A stretch of DNA of 64,000 nt from Corallium rubrum (Eukaryota > Cnidaria > Anthozoa > Scleralcyonacea > Coralliidae): the NCBI GenBank assembly GCA_964035015.1, contig OZ035997.1:66368904-66432903 (forward strand). Reading direction: 5' to 3'. The notes under the pieces are model-generated. The model ran no database searches, was not told where the DNA came from, and saw only the letters and a list, made by a program, of their open reading frames with translations. A program made the translations under genes and the position numbers. Below, piece after piece: positions 33,100-45,928 of the stretch. Numbering within the stretch: the stretch's first letter is position 1; each line of letters begins with the position of its first letter.

Positions 33100-33495
33100 T
33101 AAAGGGAACCTTTGCTGTTCAAGCCACATAAATCTAATATGTCAAAATTTAGACCAATCTTATTAAATAATAATTGTCATATATCTTTAACTTTTAATTC
33201 ACATTCATGGAAGTTGAGTCTCTGAATCTGCTGAGGCTAGCATTTGTGATGATGTCACATATGGTTGTCCAACAATTTCGTGCACTGTTTTCTTCTGTTA
33301 ATTATCTCAGTTTTAGCATTGAGGTTTTCAGTGTCAATATTGACAACATTATGACCTTACATTACTGATTACAAACAATGATTTGACCATTAGCAACTAC
33401 TGTAGTTGAGCAACCATGTGATGTCATCACAAATCAAGATGGTGGCCTCCATACTAAGGCTCAGAGATCCAACTTCTAAAACAAATTAAAGAACA
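33100..33495. repeat. Long imperfect inverted repeat
   Basis: Arms such as GGAAGTTGAGTCTCTGAAT and its partner CAGAGATCCAACTTCT, and TGTGATGATGTCACATATGG paired with CCATGTGATGTCATCACAA, form a hairpin about 400 bp long in an intron. No coding content. Confidence 0.65.
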
Positions 33496-33500
33496 TTATT

Positions 33501-33742
33501 TTAAAGGGGCACTGTCGTGAGTTGCAGAACTTGAAAAGTTCAGACTGTACTTTTCAAGTTTGTTCATTTTGCAAAATCAAAATGGTGTTGACAAGTGGAA
33601 GTAGCGGTTTGCATGGTAAAATAGATCATTTCGGGTGTAAAAAACTATACAGTTCAAAAAACGTGTTGCAAAGCGAGAGTGGGGAAAATGTCTTAAACAA
33701 GCTAAAATCGGACATACGCAACTCATGACAGTGCCCCTTTAA
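33501..33742. mobile_element. TTAA-flanked MITE
   Basis: TTAA at 33501-33504 and 33739-33742 flank inverted termini AGGGGCACTGTCGTGAGTTGC and its near-perfect complement, about 21 bp each. The size is about 240 bp. A TTAA target duplication points to a piggyBac- or Kolobok-mobilised non-autonomous element. Confidence 0.75.
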
Positions 33743-34304
33743 GAACATTTTTATTAAAATCGGTGTTTATTTTGATATAATTAGATTTATTTTACGATAT
33801 TTGTCCGAACATCGAAGAGTGCATGATACCTAAAATGGTGGAACGCACAGTAACTCAAGTACATGTATTTAACTTGTTGTTACTCTACGTTTTTCTTAAT
33901 TTCTATTCAATGTGATCTTCAGGCAAGTGTAACAAATTATTTTTATGAAAGAGAGTTAATTAAGAGCTAATAAGTCGATTCACACACAAATTCGAGATGT
34001 CTGCTTGGACTATATATGGAGCTCAGTTAAAACACTTATTTAACTGTTTTGCTTGGGGTACAGTCCGTATTGATTGAACAAGATGGATTGAAACTAGGAA
34101 ATACATGATTACACTATATGTGATGTTTCTAGGACTATAGGGGCTAGCTGACTCCACTTCATTTAAATGGAGAACCAAATTAAAATAAAAATCCAAGTGT
34201 TACAAATAATCATATTTTGGAATTGTTTTAGATGAACAGAGGAGGAACATAGTCATTAGCCTACTGCCCTGCGACATTTTAACGCGATGTTCTGAACGCC
34301 ACAA

Positions 34305-34640
34305 AGGAATCAATAACAAGAGATATTTTTGGCACAACGGAAAGCAACCGGAAGTGAATTTGTTATTTTTGGCGGCTTTTCGACGACATGTCAATTCATC
34401 AAGTCCGAAGAGGTTTGCGGGAGTTTTGTCTTCTAGACCAAGATTGTGGTGCCCTGAAAGTTTTTCGGTGCCCTGAAAGTTAGCTGCGAGCAGACCGCTT
34501 TATATTCTGCCTGTGATTTTGTTCGTTCGTTCCTTCGTGAGGAATCAATAGAAACTGACATTTTTGGCGTCACGGAAAGCAATCGGCAACATGTCAATAT
34601 ACATGGTCAAGCCGAAGACTTTTGCTGGATTTGAGTGGGA
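34305..34640. repeat. Diverged direct duplication
   Basis: Two segments, about 34305-34430 and 34541-34640, share in order GGAATCAATA, ATTTTTGGC, ACGGAAAGCAA, ACATGTCAAT and CCGAAGA. They are an old direct duplication with a GTGCCCTGAAAGTTT doublet between. No gene was recognised. Confidence 0.5.
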
Positions 34641-35263
34641 GTAACATTTGCAAAAAGAAATATTATCGAGGTAAGTGAACTATGGTATCCTCATGAACAA
34701 AATATCTTAAATCATTTATGGACCCTATTATAAAGAGCAGGCTGCTTTTGCTTCGCTATGAAAACGCATACGTGTGAACACTGGACATGGCCCAATTCTT
34801 TCCCAGAGCTTTTCGGAAGTGGAATAATTTTCATTCTGAAGGAAAAACCATTTATAGTGAACTTGACTTATATATAAGTACTTACTTATCCAGACTAGAA
34901 GCTGATGATTTTTAAATATTTTTTGCTTATATATTAATTTTAGTTTCTATTAATTATTTATGTAATTATGCAAAATCATATTCCTGGTGAGGACATAGAA
35001 AATATGTCACTGTATATTTTCTACTAAAATACAGTACTTGCATCTATGTAATAATAATTTAATAGTACCATGTATATAAGGTAGCATTCCTGGTTGAAGT
35101 CAATTGGGACTATGCCCTGTTCAGTGATTAAAACAAAAACAAATTTTTGATATCTACTTTATTCATAATAATTTTGATTTCTCATCAAGAAAAAGTGAAA
35201 GTGAAGCCAAGAAGTTTGCATGCATTTCTCGAGCTGCAAAGATGAACATTCAAATCAAAAGAG

Positions 35264-36075
35264 AACTATGAAGATCATATTGATAGTCTTTGCAAACAGC
35301 TTTCAAAAAGACTTGGTCTACTAAAACATATCAGCCCTTATTTGAAAAGAAACCAACGAGAAATTTACTATAATGGTGTTATTAAGCCAAAGCTTATGTA
35401 TGGAAGTGCTGTATGGTCTGGTTGTAGTAAAGAAAACCTTAATAGGATACTGAAGCTACAAAAAAGAGCAGCAAGGATCATTTTAAGCGCGGAAAAGACA
35501 ACACACTCAAAAACTCTCTTCAACGGATTAAATTGGATACCTTTCACTGATGAGTCTTTCATCAGAAGAAGTGCCATCGTTTATAAACGTGTAAATGTCT
35601 CATATAATTGCCCTGGTTACATCGATTCCATGCTGATGAGGAACTCTGACATTCATAGCCGAGAGACACGTTTTTCGAAGTTTAATCTACTTTGCCCCCA
35701 ATACAACCGCATTACAGAAGGCAGAAGAACGTTTGCACTAAGGACTATTAAAGACTGGAACAGCATTGATATTAATATCAGGAAGGTTGTAAGTTTAAAT
35801 AGTTTTAAGAAAAAACTGCATAACACATTTTTGGATGCCCAGAAAATATCATCGCTTTGAGGTGTTCCAAAGATGAAATGAATATTTTATTTATTCTTAT
35901 TTATTTTTATTTTCTATTTTTTTCTAGTTTGTATATAATTACAATACATTTTAGTTGATAATATTAGGTATATTTTCAAAATTCTTGTAGTAGTTTGCCT
36001 AGAGGACCACGGAGTTATCAGTTATCTTACTGTCTAGTGTTATCCTCTTTAAATAAAGTCTAAACTAAACTAAAC
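35264..36075 (+). mobile_element. 5'-truncated LINE fragment (RT C-terminal region)
   Basis: The frame opens at 35264 (NYEDHIDSLCKQLSKRLG) and continues to the stop at 35860. It covers the post-catalytic part of a LINE reverse transcriptase: IYYNGVIKPKLMYGSAVW, LQKRAARIILSA and FALRTIKDWNSI. The 3' UTR ends in a (TAAAC)n tail at about 36057-36075. Only the last 600 coding bases are present, typical of 5' truncation during target-primed reverse transcription. It lies in an intron of the SAM gene and differs in sequence from both large LINEs here. Confidence 0.8.
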
Positions 36076-36079
36076 TAAA

Positions 36080-37740
36080 TTAATAACCAACTAGAAATAC
36101 AGTACATGAGAACACAAATGGTGAATCCATATTATTAAACGTTCTAATTTTAATATTGAAATTATGTTTCGCATAATAGAGTGAGAAACCATAATATAGG
36201 GAGCTTTATTTGATTTTCCAACTCAGAGAGAAGGTATTGGGGGGGGGGGACCATATTTTAAACTTGATCCTTGGTCTTCTGTCAGTATCATGCCTCCCTA
36301 CCTTGCATGCTTGTACCTTAGAACTATTTTGTCATACTGTGTAAACTTCCCATAATAAGCCCTTGTCTTATCTTTTATTATTTTTTACAGAATAGCCAAA
36401 CTTCATTGCAGTTATTGGTATAATCTTGTAGCTCGTGCCCATAGCCTGCAATCATTTTGGCCAAGAGGTACTCCACTCGGACACTAAATAGATATCTATT
36501 CTGACTCGGAGCATGGATCTGGGAGCAGAATGCATGGTTGAAGTACACACTGTACCAGTACTAACTTCATATATATAAATTATTTTCTCTAAAACGTGGG
36601 ACTTAATCCAAAAACGAACTTCCCTCCCCCGAACTGCAAAAGAATCTACTGACCAGTGAAAGACTTTTGTATTAAACTCTCAAAAGTTTAAAACATACCA
36701 TCTGATAACATAGATATAATTCTGTATATTATTAATAATTAACAAATTATTGTTCGATGAATACACTTCCTCGCCAGAATGCTAGCATTATTCTCATTGC
36801 TTTTCGCCTTTTCCATTGCCAAAATGCTCAAAAATGTGCAATTGTGCAATAGCCTAAGCTGCGTGGCGCAGCTACGTTTGACGTGACATTTTTGACGTTA
36901 TGTTATGAATGCTACAGGGCACCGCTTTTTAGCACTGTGTCTGGTTACTTTGGTTATTTAAATTACCATGTTCAAGAGGAAATTAAGTTTGTCTTTGGAA
37001 GAACTCTTGAAATAAGTATAGTTTATTTTTCACATGCCTCAGTTTCCTTTGCTCTTTTAATTTAATTTGGTGGAATACATTCAATAGCCCCTGGCAAAAC
37101 AATAGATTAATATTCCCCTCTAATATTCCCCTCTAAGGTTCTAATATTCCCCTCTACCATTCCTCGCTATAATATTCTCCTCTAATCTTCCCGTCTAATA
37201 TCCCCCGCACCAGTCCTTATGAAATCCTGTCAACCTCGCCACGTGAAAATTAAGTACGTTGTTATGAGGCCCCTCGGGGATATGTGTTTACTCACCTCGG
37301 ACTTCGCCCTCGGTGAATAAATCATATATCCCCTCGTGGCCTCAAAATAACAAAGAATATCAATTTAAACAGTTCTTTAATATTTTTCTTGACTTTATTT
37401 TCCTTTATTATATTCTACTGTAGTGCTACAATTAATCTTAGTATAATCACCATAGCTAGGTCATGTGCGAAGTTTCTAGTAATTTTGTTGAAAATCTCCA
37501 AGATATTGTCAAATATTCATTGACAAGTAGTTGAATGCGGTGTACTGCAACTTCCTACTTTGTGCATAAGTTACTGTACCTGATTTGAACATCACAGTTC
37601 CAATATCGCAAGAATTAAGAAAAACATAAAAGAACTCCAAATTGATAATTCTTCATTTTTTTAATACTTTTTCAAATAAATCAAACTTAGTGTAATTTAA
37701 TTTTGTATAACTTTTAACAGTAATTTATCTTTAATAATTT
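36080..37740. other. Intronic or gene-poor interval
   Basis: No gene recognised. A poly-G run is at about 36239. A hairpin at 37259-37353 has arms GAGGCCCCTCGGGGATATG and CATATATCCCCTCGTGGCCTC. Confidence 0.45.
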
Positions 37741-37744
37741 ATAG

Positions 37745-37990
37745 ATTGGTACAAATATGCCCAAGTACCTAGAAGAGGCAACTACATGTAGTCCATTTAT
37801 ACTTGTCATCGGAGCCCCAGATTTCCCCAATCAGGTTTTTGTCATCGTTGATGGGCAAGGTTTGGAGCAACCCAACCTTGTTAAAGCTGTTCATGTGTGT
37901 TTTAAACCTTTCTATATTCTGGAAGTCCATTATCCATGACAGTGTGCCATAACATGGGAATTCATGCCATGCGGGCTGCATTAAAGTAAC
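37745..37990 (+). pseudogene. SAM-gene exon with in-frame TGA
   Basis: After acceptor TTTATAG the frame reads MPKYLEEATTCSPFILVIG then FPNQVFVIVDGQGLEQPN and VCFKPFYILEVHYP. This is the C-terminal hallmark of the family (P.I...G......FV++D, then CFK.FY+L...Y). A TGA at 37937-37939 follows, after which the frame continues QCAITWEFMPCGLH. As family members go on with a W.F. segment, the TGA probably arose from CGA by CpG decay. Confidence 0.55.
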
Positions 37991-38041
37991 ATATTTGCTG
38001 GGTGTAATAAAATACTGTATGCCAGTGTTTTTATAGATGTA

Positions 38042-38043
<2 letters not shown>

Positions 38044-38075
<32 letters not shown>

Positions 38076-41000
38076 TGTTTAACAGTATATAAAACTGATG
38101 GAAACCCTGAACAGGAATATCTTCCCTTAATGAGGAGTTACCAAATAATGTATGCATACAAATATTACAATTATCAATCCAATATACAATATATACAATA
38201 AAATTATATTAGGAAAAGTTTGACCTAGTGTCAGTTGTAAGTAAATAAGATTCCAATCCTAACCTAAACTCTCTACTCGTGTCCGATTTTCTTAATAGCA
38301 GAGGTAGAGCATTCCAACTCTTTACTACTCTGAAAAAATATGAAAATTTTAGAGCATTTGTTCTTGCATATTTTATTTTAAAAGAACAATCTAAATATCT
38401 AAGATTGTAAGTTAAATTATCAGCTGGTTCCATATATTTGGTCAAGTCTAGGTCATAATGCCCTAATAAACAATTAAAGAGAAACATTAAATCTTTAAAA
38501 ATTCTCCTTGAAGACAAGGAAAGTAGTTTTAAATTCTGTAGTGTTTCATCATAACTCTTATTCTTTATGACAAGTTTTGTTGCTCTTCGCTGGACGCTTT
38601 CAATCATATCCTTCAAGTATGTTTGGTGTGGTGACCAGACTTCACTTGCATATTCAAGATGCGGTCTCACAAGATGAATATATAACTTCAGTATAACATT
38701 GGGATGGGTTTGTTTTCCACAAGTTCGTTTAATTAACCGTAGAACTTTATTTGCAGTGTTAACTTTATTTAACACATGATTGTGCCAAGATAGCTTATGG
38801 TTTACCAACAAGCCCAAATCTTTTTCTTCTTTGGTTATTGTAATATCTTCACCCCCGAGCTTGTAGACAGTTGTAATAGGATTTCTTTTCTTAGTTATAC
38901 AAAGAGATTTACATTTCTCCAAATTGAAATCCATGTCCCATACCTTACTCCATTGAGATATAGAGTTTATATTCTCTTGTAGTATACAACAGTCACCAGC
39001 ATTCTCAATAACTCTACTACGTTTAGCATCATCAGCATATAATGGTAATAGGGTATCAGGGGATAGACCAGAACCAATATCATTTATGTAAATAAGGAAC
39101 ATGATGGGGCCAATGATAGATCCTTGTGGAACTCCAGAGTGGACACTTTTCCAGTCTGAATAAGCACCGTCAATGACCACTCGATGCCTCCTATCTGTAA
39201 GATAATCCTTAAACCAATGTAGCAAAGGGTCACGGATGCCTATGAACTCTAACTTATATAATAGCTTCTGATGGGGTACCCCATCGAAAGCCTTTGCCAT
39301 ATCCAAATAGATGTTATCAATTTGTCCTCCAGAGTCCAGAGTTGTTGCCAGATTATGCACATGTTGTAAAAGTTGTGTAATGCAGGATCTATGTCTTCTA
39401 AATCCATGTTGGTCATTGTTTAGCAAAGGTTCAACATGGGTAAGAATCCTTGGGTGCACACATCTTTCAAACACTTTTGATAAAACCGATAAAAGAGCGA
39501 TACCTCTATAGTGCTTGACTATATCCTTTTGAGAGCACTTATGAACTGGGACAAAGTTTGAGTCTTTCCATTTTGAAGGAAAGATACCACAAGCCAATGA
39601 TTTATTAAAGATAACAGTTATAGAACTGGAAATTTCAGAAGCAACTTCTTTTAATGATCTTGACGTTACGCCATCAGGACCAGGACTTTTAGAGGGGTCA
39701 AGGTTTTTCAGTGCGGATTCAACTTCTGCCACAGAAAGGGTTATACTAGAAAGTTCACCAAGATCAGGAGTGATGGGATTAATTCCTGGTGGAGGTGGGT
39801 CAGGAACTGGTTCATTGAAAACAGTATTAAAATAGTCATTAAAAAGGTTCGCCTTATCTAGTACTTCAACTGCATATGAATCACTGTTTATATCTTTCTT
39901 TATAGCGTTAGGTAATTTTCTAGTCCTAGTTTTGATGCTATAAAAGCTCCAGAATTTCTTTGGGTTTTCTTTAATATCATTAGACAATTTGTTCAGATAT
40001 TCATTGTATTTAGTGCGAATTAGTTTCTTGGTACTCCGTCGTAGGGCTTTAAAATTATTAATGTCAGTTAATTCCTTTGATCTTAAAGCTTTCCTGCTGG
40101 CTTTGTCTTTTTTTCGGCACAGTTCTTTAACCTCCCTGTCGATCCAGGGGGGGGGGGTTATCTTATCGTTAATCTTTATTTGGGGAATATGATCACTGAC
40201 AGCAGTCCAAAAAAGTTCCTCCCAGTTGGCCAGGTTCATGTTAACATCCTCATCCAACATGGCAACATGCCATGGAATATTTGCCAAGGTATTTTTTAAT
40301 TCTTTAAAGTTAGCTTTTTTATAGTTTAGTACAAGCTTTGGCCTTTGGTGTATGTATTTTGGCTTGAGATCAATGAAGAAAGTTATGCTCCGGTGATCAG
40401 AGTCAATGAGTCCCTCGCTTACTGATAGATTACTGATTAAATCAGGTACAGATGTAAATATTAGATCCAAGATATTGGTATCCCTGGTAGGGTATGGATT
40501 GACTTGTGTAAGAAACAAGTCATTCAAGATTCATACGCCTTGATGTATAATCGATCAGTGGATATAGGTAACTGATTAATCCAGTCAAAATGTGGTAGAT
40601 TGAAATCACCAACAAGAATAACTTTATCCATATTTAAATTTTCGATTTTAAGGAAAGATTCTTCTAGGTTAGACATGTAATCCAAATCTGAATTGGGGGG
40701 ACGGTAATAAACCCCAAACAAGAATCTATTTCAGATGTTAATTCACACCATAACAGTTCACAGTTTACTTCAAGGTCGATTCTTCGTGTCACAATAAGGT
40801 TATTTTTGAAGGCTAATAGAACTCCACCTCCAATTCGATTTATACGGTCTCTTCTGTAAATAATGTAACCTGAAGGAATAATTTCATGATCTAAAACATT
40901 GGTATCTAGCCATGTCTCAGTGATTGCGATAATGTCAAAATTTTGAGTAAATATCATAGCATGAAAGTCTTGGAGTTTGTTCTTAAGAGATCGAGCATTT

Positions 41001-41665
41001 GCTAGAAGGCATTTAAGCCCTGATATTAATGACGTTACCTCAATTGAAGAGTCCAGCTGGCTGGTCTCATTCTGACCATCTGAGTTCAGTGTAGAATTAG
41101 CAAAAGGCAAAGCTGTTATGTGACAGACAGGACAAACCCAACCGAAGTTCTCCATTTTCTGGTATGTTTTATACTCCTTTGGTTTGACGTTACCACATTT
41201 TATGTGACACCAGTCACCACAATGATCACAGCTTAAGGCTCGATGGTTAACGGCTATCGTTTTAGCACAAACGGAGCATTTATCAGGACCAGGATGCAGG
41301 TTTATATCTCCACTAACGATGAGACGTATATGATTGAAACTGGAGATAGAGTTAGAGTCGTAATTCACTCTAGAAGAGAAGTATCCTTTTCCACGTGTAA
41401 TACAAACAAGATGGCGGACATGACTCCAAGGACAAAAGTATTGGTTCTTCGACGTAATCTTGTTAAAGTTAATGCCAGTTGTCAAATTGGGAGAAAATAC
41501 ATTTTCATAAAGATTTCCAAGAGTATTACCACTCAAATATAGCGAAGTAAATGCCAGGAAAATAAGAAATAGACGGGAGCTACGAAAATCGTAACCAACC
41601 GCCACCACGCGGTTTTTCGAGACGAAGAGTAAAGTTGTTTTTGCCTCTGTTTTGTTGTTTACCAT
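38044..41665 (-). mobile_element. CR1-like LINE encoding a PHD finger, nearly full length
   Basis: A minus-strand element of about 3.6 kb ending in an (AAT)n tail at 38044-38075. Coding runs from 41665 down to 38209 with two frameshifts. It is embedded in an intron of the SAM gene in antisense orientation. Its 5' limit beyond 41665 was not fixed. Confidence 0.85.
38209..41665 (-). pseudogene. LINE polyprotein: PHD finger, APE endonuclease, reverse transcriptase
   Basis: From 41665: a hydrophobic N-terminus, GDINLHPGPDKCSVCA, and a C4HC3 PHD finger (CSVC, CDHC, WCHIKC, WVCPVC). The endonuclease follows: LLANARSLKNKL, IIAITETWLD (catalytic E), IPSGYIIYRRDR, then after a frameshift near 40710 GVYYRPPNSD and VILVGDFNLPH. 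After a second frameshift near 40527 come LDLIFTS, DSDHRSI and the reverse transcriptase: SPGPDGV, YRGIALLS, motif A YLDMAKAFDGVPH, motif B SGVPQGSIIGPIMFLIYIND, and motif C LYADDAK. The C-terminal region is complete to 38209. Two single frame changes are the only lesions I see. PHD fingers are known in some CR1-clade LINEs. Confidence 0.85.
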
Positions 41666-41699
41666 TTAAATTAGTGCCATCAACTACCACCTGATCCGA

Positions 41700-42176
41700 T
41701 TTATACATTGTTAAGTTTAAACCTGGTGCATAGCCAGTACAAGTGTCAAATATTTCAATGTATAATTGGACCTGTATGTTCCACGATGCTTAGTTAAAGG
41801 CCTTATTAAAATTAACCTTTAAACAAAGGCTTTATCACTACTATAATTACATTCTTAAAAATATGACCAGATAATTTGTCAAGTTTGCAATCATATACCT
41901 CTTAGTTAAAGTTTACAGGATTCTGTATGGCATCAGGGTTTCAACAGTTGTCAAGTAAACCATGATTTAGGTTGCATACAGTATTGACCCAGAGTCTAGT
42001 GATTTTTGACCAGAACAATGTGTCAAATTCTGAACATAAATCCTGGTAAAATTAAACCAGGATTTATTGTAAGTCATCTTGAGCAGGATTACATCGATGG
42101 CATATTGATACAAAGCCTAGTTAAAATATTACCTCATCCTGGTGAAATTTAACCAGGATGTTTTTTAGAGTGTACT
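41700..42176 (-). repeat. Dispersed repeat ending ACACTCTAAAAA (minus)
   Basis: Read on the minus strand it starts ACACTCTAAAAAACATCCTGG and holds several copies of (A)TCCTGGTTAAA-type words. It belongs to the same family as 20605-20765 and abuts the 5' side of the PHD LINE. Confidence 0.55.
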
Positions 42177-42228
42177 TGATCCAAAGGAAAATGTAGAAAA
42201 TAAACATTTTCTTCTCTTATATACTTAG

Positions 42229-42311
42229 ATTATTTTCCAAGCAAGTCTGATGCTTGATGTTCCTGATTTGGATAGCTACATGGATGATCAATTTAAGCTT
42301 TTATTTGACAG
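42229..42311 (+). CDS. SAM-gene exon near the C-terminus
   Basis: Acceptor ATACTTAG ends at 42228 and donor GTAAAG starts at 42312. It reads IIFQASLMLDVPDLDSYMDD then QFKLLFD and ends in phase 2, which joins the next exon at 42948 exactly. Clean splice sites and phase suggest a real exon pair, although its relation to the SAM exons further upstream is by position only. Confidence 0.5.
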
Positions 42312-42638
42312 GTAAAGTTCAGTAAAATATTAATTCAAGAAATTACTTGACCAAATGTGAAGTGAGTGAAACATCGCACTGGGTCCACAGGTGTATATGT
42401 AGTTGACAGATTGGATTGATGCAGGGTCAAAATAGTAATAGTAATTACTCTGGGTGTCCAACTCCCAGGAAAACTTTTCCTATTTTTTATATGCATGCAC
42501 GAAATTGGCCATGTTCCTGGCAAATTTTCCTGCCAATTCTAGCACATCTCAACATTTGCTGGTAATTACAGTAGGGCCAAAGCAAGGCAACAAAAAGGTC
42601 AGGGTGCAATGCGCAATTTTATGTGAATCAGAAGACGA

Positions 42639-42750
42639 GTGTCCCAGTAAGTTTGTCCCTACCAAAATATATGTCCCCCTGAGGACATATTTCCTAGGAA
42701 ATTTGTCCCTGGGGGACATATTTGAGGGTGGACATTTTGACACTGGGACG
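42639..42750. repeat. Hairpin with GTGTCCCAG ends
   Basis: The ends GTGTCCCAG and CTGGGAC-type are inverted, with internal AATTTGTCCCTGGGGGACAT and AAATATATGTCCCC pairs. About 110 bp, lying in an intron. Confidence 0.65.
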
Positions 42751-42947
42751 TGCCAGGATACGCCAACTGATAATAATGATGGAGACAATCAAGGTACTGC
42801 AGTCAGACCTGTGGTTGATCACTTATTGTGACTAGGTATATGTACTGTAGTCCAGAAGGCCAGGGGTCATGCATGTTTTGTATGTTGTTTTCATCCAAGT
42901 TGCACAAAATCAACCTTTTCTTTTGACATTTTCTTTTTCTTTTCTAG

Positions 42948-43062
42948 CATTGAGAATCGTATGACACCAGAAGGTGATGGTGATGGTGAACTGGAAACTG
43001 AAGATCTAACTGAATTTCGACGACTAGAAATAATTTATTATATGGAAGATCATCTGAATTGA
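42948..43062 (+). CDS. Terminal exon of the plus-strand gene
   Basis: Acceptor TCTTTTCTAG ends at 42947. In phase with the exon at 42229 it reads IENRMTPEGDGDGELETED, then LTEFRRLEIIYYMEDHLN and stops at TGA 43060-43062. It is an acidic tail with no known domain. Confidence 0.5.
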
Positions 43063-43284
43063 AAGAATAACTGATCAATTTTTATGATGACTGAGGTATG
43101 GTATGCTAAGGCATTATTTTCCATTTTCTATAATTATAGTGAATATAAAAAATAATTGTGTGGAAACCACATCAGTATGCAATATTGTACATCAAGTAAC
43201 AACCAACACATTTTGAGAATAGGCACTGTATATAATAACAAGATGCCCGCTCAGGCATTCACTCGGGCCTTGGTCCATGTGAAA

Positions 43285-43965
43285 ATCTTACATAAGATCT
43301 TGCAAGATCTTACATAAGATCTTGTAAGATCATACATAATATCTTGTAAGATCTTATATAAGAATCTTGCAAGTACTTGCAAGTTTTCCTATGTATCTTG
43401 CAAGATCTTATGTAAGATCTTGCATGATCTTGTTACATCTTGCAAGATCTTGTTAAATCTTACAAGATCTTATAAGATTATACAAGATCATACAAGATCT
43501 TACATAAGATCTTGCAAGATACATAGGAAAACTTGCAAGTACTTGCAAGATTCTTATATAAGATCTTATGTAAGATCTTGCAAGATCACACAACATCTTA
43601 CAAGATCTAGATAAGATCTTACAAGATCATACAAGATCTTACAAGATCTAGACAAGATCTTACAAGATCATACAAGATCTTACAAGATCTTACAAGACCT
43701 CATACAAGATCATACAAGATCTTACAAGATCATACAAGATCATACAAGATCATACACGATCTTACGAGATCTAGACCAGATCTTACAAGATCAGACAAGA
43801 TCTTACAAGACCTCATACAAGTTCATACAAGATCTTGCAAGATCTTACAAGACCTCATACAAGATCATACAAGATCTTACAAGACCTCATACAAGATCTT
43901 ACAAGATCTTACAAGATCATACAAGATCTTGCAAGATCATGGAAGGTCATACAATATCGTACAGG
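43285..43965. repeat. Array of AAGATCTT/CTTGCAAG palindromic words
   Basis: Nearly 700 bp of irregular 10-16-bp units such as ACAAGATCTT, ACAAGATCATACAAG and TAAGATCTTGCAAG, most holding the palindromes AAGATCTT or CTTGCAAG. The first part is also a larger inverted repeat about an axis near 43460 (AAGAATCTTGCAAGTACTTG on the left, CAAGTACTTGCAAGATTCTT on the right). It lies just past the last exon of the plus-strand gene. Confidence 0.9.
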
Positions 43966-44074
43966 ATCAGAGGAATCTTAGTAATTGAAGAAATGACAAC
44001 TAAATGATTTACAAAAAATTTAATAGTATATTATATTGAATTACAGAACGTGATCGACTACGATGTATATATAT

Positions 44075-44274
44075 TACAGTGGAACCCCGCCAAACGACCA
44101 CCCCATTAATACGACCACCCTGTTAATACGACCATCTCGTTATCACAACCACTTTTTTTCTGGCCTGAATACACTCTAAGTAATGTAATACTCCCCCGTT
44201 CATGCGACTACCCCGTTATTACGACCCCATTTTTTTTTACCCAACGCTGGTCGTATTAACAAGGTTCCACTGTA
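44075..44274. mobile_element. TA-flanked MITE with CAGTGGAACC termini
   Basis: TA dinucleotides flank a 196-bp segment that begins CAGTGGAACC and ends GGTTCCACTG, with internal words of the form TTAATACGACCA repeated. A TA duplication with such ends is typical of pogo/Tc1-mariner-mobilised miniature elements; the exact family is an inference. Confidence 0.75.
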
Positions 44275-44279
44275 TGAGT

Positions 44280-45920
44280 ATTTTAGTTGCCTATAATGTT
44301 CAATCTTATACTGATTTGTATTATAAAAATCATGTTTCCCACCTAGTACATATTACACCCTAAAAATATGCATCAATAATGAAAAAAAAACTAATCAGTA
44401 TAACCATTAATCATACTAGAAATACACTAATGCAAACCCCTCGTGTTCATTGTTTATTATTATTAATAACCTCTGCCTTCAATCCCAGGGGTGTATTAAT
44501 ACCACTGAACCCTTAAATTATGTTGGTCACTCCAGACAAAGGAATTGCTTTTTTTTACCCTGTTTCACACAAAATGGCTAAAAATGGTATACAGTTCCAA
44601 ACTAGCCTAAACAACTGCCAGCATATAAGAACAGACCTTGCACCAGATCAAAAGTGTGATAATTATTACACCAGTACCCTGTTGCAAACTAAAAATGGCA
44701 AAAATGAAACCATTCCCTTTCCATTGACACATCCCTGTATAGTCAATATATGGGAGTCCCGAACCTCCCATTGTAGCATACCAGCACAAATTATATTGTC
44801 TTTTTGCACAAAATACAATATTTTGACAACCCATTTGTATTGCTGTTTAATTGGCTTATTATACCACAGCAAGTATGTGACTATTAAGGCAACCAGAATT
44901 TTTTCAGCTTTGGCAAATGCCCAACACAACAGCAATGCCCTAGGTAAACATTTTTAAACGTACTGTGGATAAATGCCCCACTCCCAGGCATAAAAAGTTT
45001 GCAAATGCCTGACACTGTTCCAAGGAGGAATAGCTAGGCATTACTCCAATTGATGAATTTATAATAAATACATAATACATGTGCAGTACAGTACAGTAAA
45101 TGCTTAAAAATGTCAAATACATAATTGTACAGTACATGTATGCCACCAACAATTCCTACACAGAGATATATTGTTATTACGTTTTGTTTTCTTATTAATA
45201 AATAAATATTTAAAAAAATATCTCTGTACCTTCGCATATTTTTCGGCCTCTATTCATTTCTCACATGTGTTATAAAATAAATTCACATAAATTCACCTCT
45301 CTTGGCTATTCTTTTTGCTGTGTTTTCTTGCATAATTTCTAGCCTTTCTCTTCGCTGTTCCTCTCCGCTGTTGTAGTTCTAGACACCGTGTTCAGCCTTG
45401 AAATTGCGAGTCGCTCTTTTCGTTTCTTCGACTATAAACTCGGATTGTGTTTTGTTTTCCTCATTGAAGTCGCTTTAATATATAATGTAGTTCTCCCTGT
45501 AATCGTCTGTCTCTTGCTCTATCCTGCTGCTGTTCCCTCCGTCCGTTCACTTGTTTCTTTATCTTGTCTTTCCCTTGAATACGTCTCAGCATTTCTAGCC
45601 TATAAACATGTTTTCTTCTCCGAACTTTTGTACTCAAACTCGAACGAAAGTGATGTTTTTGACGTAAAATAGCAAAACTACAGAGAAAACGTATACCCTT
45701 TTAACCACCATCAACCCCGCGGAACCCCGCGGATCCCCGACATGGTCTCCGTTGATCGCTACATACAAATAAATAACTAAATAAATAAATAAATATCTAT
45801 ATACACAAATGGATCCTCTAAAACGCTAACATGGGTACAATCCCCGTGTGGACGAACCGCCCACTCCGTCGAGATTAGTACCCTCGCGTCGCGAGGCCCG
45901 CTTCGCGAACTACACGAACA
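44280..45920. other. Gene-poor interval
   Basis: No supported gene. (AAAT)n is at about 45770-45795, and a short GC-rich stretch with GGAACCCCGCGG doublets is near 45715-45735. Confidence 0.4.
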
Positions 45921-45928
45921 CGAGGGGA

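Noticed and set aside
42549-42788. Minus frame rich in Ser/Pro
   Set aside because: Lies across a hairpin repeat; repeats of GTCCC create it.
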